From the NCBI GenBank assembly GCA_028285025.1, contig JANQQH010000509.1:1-6656 (forward strand): 6,656 bases of DNA, in the 5' to 3' direction. The notes beneath the pieces are model-generated. The model was not told the origin of the DNA, did not search any database, and worked only from the letters and a program-made list of their open reading frames with translations. Positions 5,502 to 6,656 of this stretch are shown here, one piece after another. Position 1 is the stretch's first letter. Each line of letters begins with the position of its first letter. Both the position numbers and the translations under genes were made by a program. The stretch comes from Hyphomicrobiaceae bacterium. Its GTDB lineage: Bacteria; Pseudomonadota; Alphaproteobacteria; Rhizobiales; HXMU1428-3.

Positions 5502-5507
5502 AAGGAG
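5502..5507 (+). promoter_or_regulatory. gshA Shine-Dalgarno
   Basis: AAGGAG, ten bases before ATG 5518. The nearer ATG at 5511 is three bases away and stops after seven codons, so 5518 is the start. AAGG (5502-5505) could pair with CCTT (5493-5496) of the adjoining hairpin. Confidence 0.75.
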
Positions 5508-5517
5508 ACTATGATTT

Positions 5518-6656
5518 ATGGCGCTAGCGCATAAAAAACCTACGCCAATTGAGACCAAGGATCAGTTAATCGAAGTTTTAACGGCCGGGATGAAGCCGCG
5601 TGATCAATGGTTAATCGGAACCGAGCACGAAAAATTGCCCTTCTATGCTGATCGAAATGCCCCTGTCCCGTTTGACGGTGAACGCGGCATTGAAGCGCTG
5701 TTAAAGGCAGTCTTGTCAACCGGTCCTGATTACACTGGTATATATGAGCAAGAGCGCTTAATTGGTTTGAAAAAGCCCAGCAAGTGCGGGGCTTATAGTG
5801 CCAGCATTACCCTTGAGCCAGGCGGGCAGGTGGAGCTTTCTGGCGCGCCGTTACAAAGCCTGCATCAAACCGCCAATGAATTGCAAGGCCATTTGCAAGA
5901 CCTTAAACCCGCCGCTGACCCTATGCAGATCAAATTTTTAGGACTTGGGTATACCCCTAAATTTTCGTTGCAAGAGACACCGAAAATGCCCAAGGGGCGT
6001 TATGATGTGATGCGCGCATATATGCCGAAAGTTGGCAACTTAGGCCTAAACATGATGCATTGTTCAGCCACCGTGCAGGTTAATTTAGACTTTGCCAGCG
6101 AAGCCGACATGGTCAAAAAATTTCGAGTTGGGCTGGCCTTGCAACCCTTGGCAACCGCCCTGTTTGCAAATTCAGTCTTTAAAGACGGCCAGCTGAACGG
6201 GTTCCATTCTTTTCGCTCGCAAGTTTGGCGCGATGTTGACCCAGACCGCACCGGCCTTTTGCCATTTGTGTTTGAACAGGGCATGGGGTTTGAGCGCTAT
6301 GTGGACTATGCGCTACAAGTGCCAATATATTTTATTTATCGCGATGGGATCTATCATGATGCCAAAGGTCATCATTTTGCAGATTTTCTCGATGGCAAAA
6401 TCGAAGGGCTGGAAAAAGTCCAGCCAACCTTAGATGATTGGGAATTGCATTTAACCACCCTATTTCCTGAGGTGCGCTTAAAACAGTTTTTAGAAATGCG
6501 CGGCGCTGATAGCGGACCTGAAAACTTTATTTTGGCGCTCTCAGCTTTTTGGGTCGGGCTTTTATATGATGATGGGGTTTTAGACAGTGCTTATGACCTG
6601 ATTAAAAGCTGGTCCGATGAGGCGCGCCAACAGCTTAGAGATGATGTGCCCCAAAT
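5518..6656 (+). CDS. gshA: Glutamate-cysteine ligase, plant/proteobacterial type (3' end cut by window edge)
   Basis: Cytoplasmic ATP-dependent ligase joining glutamate and cysteine, the first and controlling step of glutathione synthesis. It belongs to the GCS2 class shared by plants and alphaproteobacteria, not to the E. coli-type GshA. 379 codons are visible; family proteins are about 450-460 residues, so roughly 80 are missing at the C terminus. Motifs in order: LIGTEHEKL (32-40), SASITLEPGGQVELSGAP (94-111), RYDVMRAYMPKVG (161-173), TVQVNLDF (185-192), SFRSQVWRDVDPDRTG (231-246), FEQGMGFERYVDYAL (252-266) and FPEVRLKQFLEMRGADSG (316-333). These match rhizobial GshA closely. One oddity: after Met-Met (179-180) the protein reads HCSATVQ where I recall the family having R-T-C before TVQ. 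The start ATG 5518 follows AAGGAG by ten bases. It lies downstream of rsmE in the same direction. Confidence 0.95.
   Translation, partial: MALAHKKPTPIETKDQLIEVLTAGMKPRDQWLIGTEHEKLPFYADRNAPVPFDGERGIEALLKAVLSTGPDYTGIYEQERLIGLKKPSKCGAYSASITLEPGGQVELSGAPLQSLHQTANELQGHLQDLKPAADPMQIKFLGLGYTPKFSLQETPKMPKGRYDVMRAYMPKVGNLGLNMMHCSATVQVNLDFASEADMVKKFRVGLALQPLATALFANSVFKDGQLNGFHSFRSQVWRDVDPDRTGLLPFVFEQGMGFERYVDYALQVPIYFIYRDGIYHDAKGHHFADFLDGKIEGLEKVQPTLDDWELHLTTLFPEVRLKQFLEMRGADSGPENFILALSAFWVGLLYDDGVLDSAYDLIKSWSDEARQQLRDDVPQ

Noticed and set aside
5511..5534. ATG at 5511 as an alternative gshA start.
   Set aside because: It is in another frame, stops after seven codons, and is only three bases from AAGGAG. 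ATG 5518 opens the full GshA frame.
4965..5558. Several minus-strand ORFs of 70-115 codons across rsmE and the gshA start.
   Set aside because: They lie antisense to a clear RsmE/GshA reading frame, show no family motifs, and are explained as shadows of the coding strand.
1..6656. CRISPR array, tRNA or rRNA, toxin-antitoxin, phage or defence genes.
   Set aside because: No regularly spaced repeats, cloverleaf with acceptor and anticodon features, or hallmark proteins were seen. The Y-shaped element lacks tRNA consensus sequences.

Overview
The window looks like a piece of an alphaproteobacterial chromosome of moderate GC (mid-40s percent by eye), most likely Hyphomicrobiales (Rhizobiales) or a close relative. 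The evidence is gene content and order. A plant/proteobacterial-type glutamate-cysteine ligase follows rsmE, which is divergent from ubiA. Next to ubiA is a DUF6101 protein, and beyond that a CysQ / DUF4170 / MsbA-like exporter series of the kind that, as I recall it, leads into lipid A genes (waaA, lpxK) in this class. The lineage is an inference; I see no rRNA or other phylogenetic marker.

Layout, left to right. Bases 1-2389 are a minus-strand block transcribed leftward: cysQ-like phosphatase (1592-2389), DUF4170 protein (1210-1461), and the N-terminal transmembrane half of an MsbA-like ABC exporter that runs off the left edge (1-1016). The gap in front of the exporter holds two tandem 21-bp repeats. 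The exporter has no ATG in its own frame; the only nearby ATG is in another frame and meets CTT TGA, the +1 shift sequence known from prfB. Bases 2390-2818 hold no gene. Most of that gap is a 270-bp non-coding palindromic element (2440-2709) with 34-bp terminal inverted repeats and two nested internal hairpins, best read as a MITE. Bases 2819-3508 (+) encode a DUF6101 protein starting at GTG with a good Shine-Dalgarno. It converges, with a 13-bp gap, on ubiA (3522-4514, -). A 207-bp divergent gap separates ubiA from rsmE (4722-5453, +). A 64-bp spacer with stacked hairpins leads into gshA (5518 to the right edge, +, about 379 codons visible).

The genes are mostly housekeeping. UbiA makes the membrane ubiquinone precursor, RsmE methylates 16S rRNA, and GshA starts glutathione synthesis. 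The CysQ-like enzyme probably removes 3'-phosphoadenosine phosphates or related inositol-type substrates, and the ABC exporter probably flips lipid A or a phospholipid. No phage, CRISPR, toxin-antitoxin or defence system is visible. The parts that ordinary annotation does not explain are the palindromic element between cysQ and the DUF6101 gene, the exporter's start, the 21-bp repeats, and the structured rsmE-gshA spacer.
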